A program made the translations under genes and the position numbers. Of a DNA stretch of 64,000 bases, positions 63,501 through 64,000 are shown in pieces. Source of the stretch: Pseudomonas leptonychotis. GTDB lineage: Bacteria > Pseudomonadota > Gammaproteobacteria > Pseudomonadales > Pseudomonadaceae. The first letter of the stretch is position 1. Every line of letters starts with the position of its first letter. Where the stretch lies: positions 132,279-196,278 of the forward strand of contig NZ_RFLV01000006.1 of assembly GCF_004920405.1 (NCBI RefSeq). The letters run 5' to 3'. The notes below the pieces were generated by a model, which saw nothing but the letters and a program-made list of their open reading frames with translations, was not told the DNA's origin and searched no databases.

Positions 63501-64000
63501 CGATGGTCAGACCTACACCTTGGTGGTCACCCCCACCGGCGGCGAGATCACCGTCGCCGTGGCCGACGGCGCTGCTGTCGATGCCGCCGGCAACGCCAGC
63601 ACTGCCGCCAACGCCACCCAGGCCGTCGACATCGGCGCGCCAACGGTTGCCAGCATTGTGATGGCCGACACCGCCCTCAGCGTCGGTGAGACCAGCTTGG
63701 TCACCATCACCTTCAGCGAGGCGGTCGTCGCCTTTGATAACACCGATGTCAGCGTCGAGAACGGCACCCTCAGCGCCCTGAGCAGCACCGATGGCGGTGT
63801 GACCTGGACCGGGACGTTCACCCCAAGCGTCAACGTGACCGACACCACTAACCTGATCACCGTCGCCGCGACTTACACCGACACCGCCGGGAACGCCGGC
63901 ACCGGGGCCAGCAGCGCCAACTACCAGATCGACACCCAGGCCCCTGTGTTGAGCATCAGCGACAACGTCGCCGGTGTTGCCAATGGCCCAGTGACCTTCA
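57541..64000 (+). CDS. lapA: Giant LapA-like repeat adhesin (5' part; runs off window)
   Basis: An open frame of 2,153 codons without a stop reaches the window edge. Residues 1-100 form a retention-module-like N-terminus ([20 protein letters not shown]... [29 protein letters not shown]), which in LapA plugs the outer-membrane channel. PAAG at 102-105 fits the LapG protease motif [TAP]AA[GV]; a Gly-rich linker follows. Then three diverged Ig-like segments (about 178-450), seven complete and one partial 195-residue Ig-like units, and a 218-residue Calx-beta insertion (about 841-1058). A single Cys occurs in the first Calx-beta-like segment. The C-terminal RTX/secretion part lies outside. Divergent from its secretion genes. 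Confidence 0.9.
   Translation, partial: [2153 protein letters not shown]
58903..64000 (+). repeat. Tandem 585-bp repeats of the lapA adhesin gene
   Basis: Units begin at AGCATTGTGATGGC: 58903, 59488, 60727, 61312, 61897, 62482, 63067 and 63652 (last one cut by the edge). Spacing is exactly 585 bp except between the second and third, which differ by 1,239 bp because of a 654-bp insertion. Each 195-residue unit contains two Ig-like subdomains, one opening [24 protein letters not shown] and one opening [22 protein letters not shown]. Identity between units is very high at DNA level. Confidence 0.95.
60061..60714 (+). other. Calx-beta insertion within the lapA repeat array
   Basis: About 654 bp encoding 218 residues interrupt the array after the second unit. 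The second half ([44 protein letters not shown] to GTATINDND) is a clear Calx-beta domain with acidic calcium-binding ends; the first half is a diverged one. Its codon and base composition is less GC-rich and less repetitive than the flanking Ig units. Confidence 0.8.

Noticed and set aside
58903..64000. Regular repeats considered as a CRISPR array
   Set aside because: The 585-bp units are contiguous, in frame and protein-coding; there are no short repeats with unique spacers.

Overview
The window is a stretch of a Pseudomonas (sensu lato) chromosome, moderately GC-rich and coding-dense. Evidence: the algU-mucA-mucB-mucC-mucD envelope-stress operon next to nadB, followed by lepA-lepB-DUF4845-rnc-era-recO-pdxJ, and a tctDE/opdH/tctCBA citrate-uptake locus, ung and an mms-type valine-degradation operon. 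From memory this backbone matches the P. aeruginosa order around PA0743-PA0773. No rRNA, tRNA, CRISPR array, insertion sequence or prophage was seen.

Layout. 1-1.0 kb: 5' end of fliF, fliE with a clear sigma-54 promoter, and a small VF530-type protein. 1.1-4 kb: proline symporter putP and an HDOD protein. 4-8.3 kb: a compact four-gene unit (periplasmic cupredoxin, membrane GGDEF-EAL protein, DUF3034 protein, truncated-haemoglobin lipoprotein), preceded by an AraC-type gene. 9.5-12.6 kb: an unknown membrane-anchored protein, a chagasin-like (I42) lipoprotein and the tRNA-modification pair cmoA-cmoB. 12.7-23.2 kb: two leftward housekeeping/stress units. 23.5-28.7 kb: nadB, cptA/sdhE, ygfZ, a second HDOD gene and a solute-binding protein. 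28.7-36.6 kb: citrate sensing and uptake. 36.7-44.9 kb: a lipoprotein, ung, a solute-binding protein/diguanylate cyclase pair, a hypothetical gene, a relic zone and an MFS transporter. 45-52.2 kb: valine/isobutyryl-CoA degradation. 52.3-64 kb: a Lap-type type I secretion system (lapC, lapB, lapE leftward) divergent from a giant LapA-like adhesin gene that runs off the window.

How genes work together. Cyclic-di-GMP is a recurring theme: a GGDEF-EAL protein with periplasmic redox-type partners, a periplasmic binding protein translationally coupled to a diguanylate cyclase (NspS/MbaA-like logic), and an adhesin with a LapG-type cleavage motif, whose surface retention is c-di-GMP controlled in known systems. 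Carbon use is a second theme: proline, citrate and valine loci each carry an exact AANAANAA motif just upstream of a key start codon, consistent with Hfq/Crc catabolite control.

The most novel-looking items are the cupredoxin/GGDEF-EAL/DUF3034/truncated-globin operon, the binding-protein/cyclase pair, a decayed araC-ung fusion that looks like the scar of an old tandem duplication, and the highly homogenised 585-bp repeats of the adhesin, interrupted by Calx-beta domains. All functional calls are by reading protein sequence and remembered family features; no database search was run.
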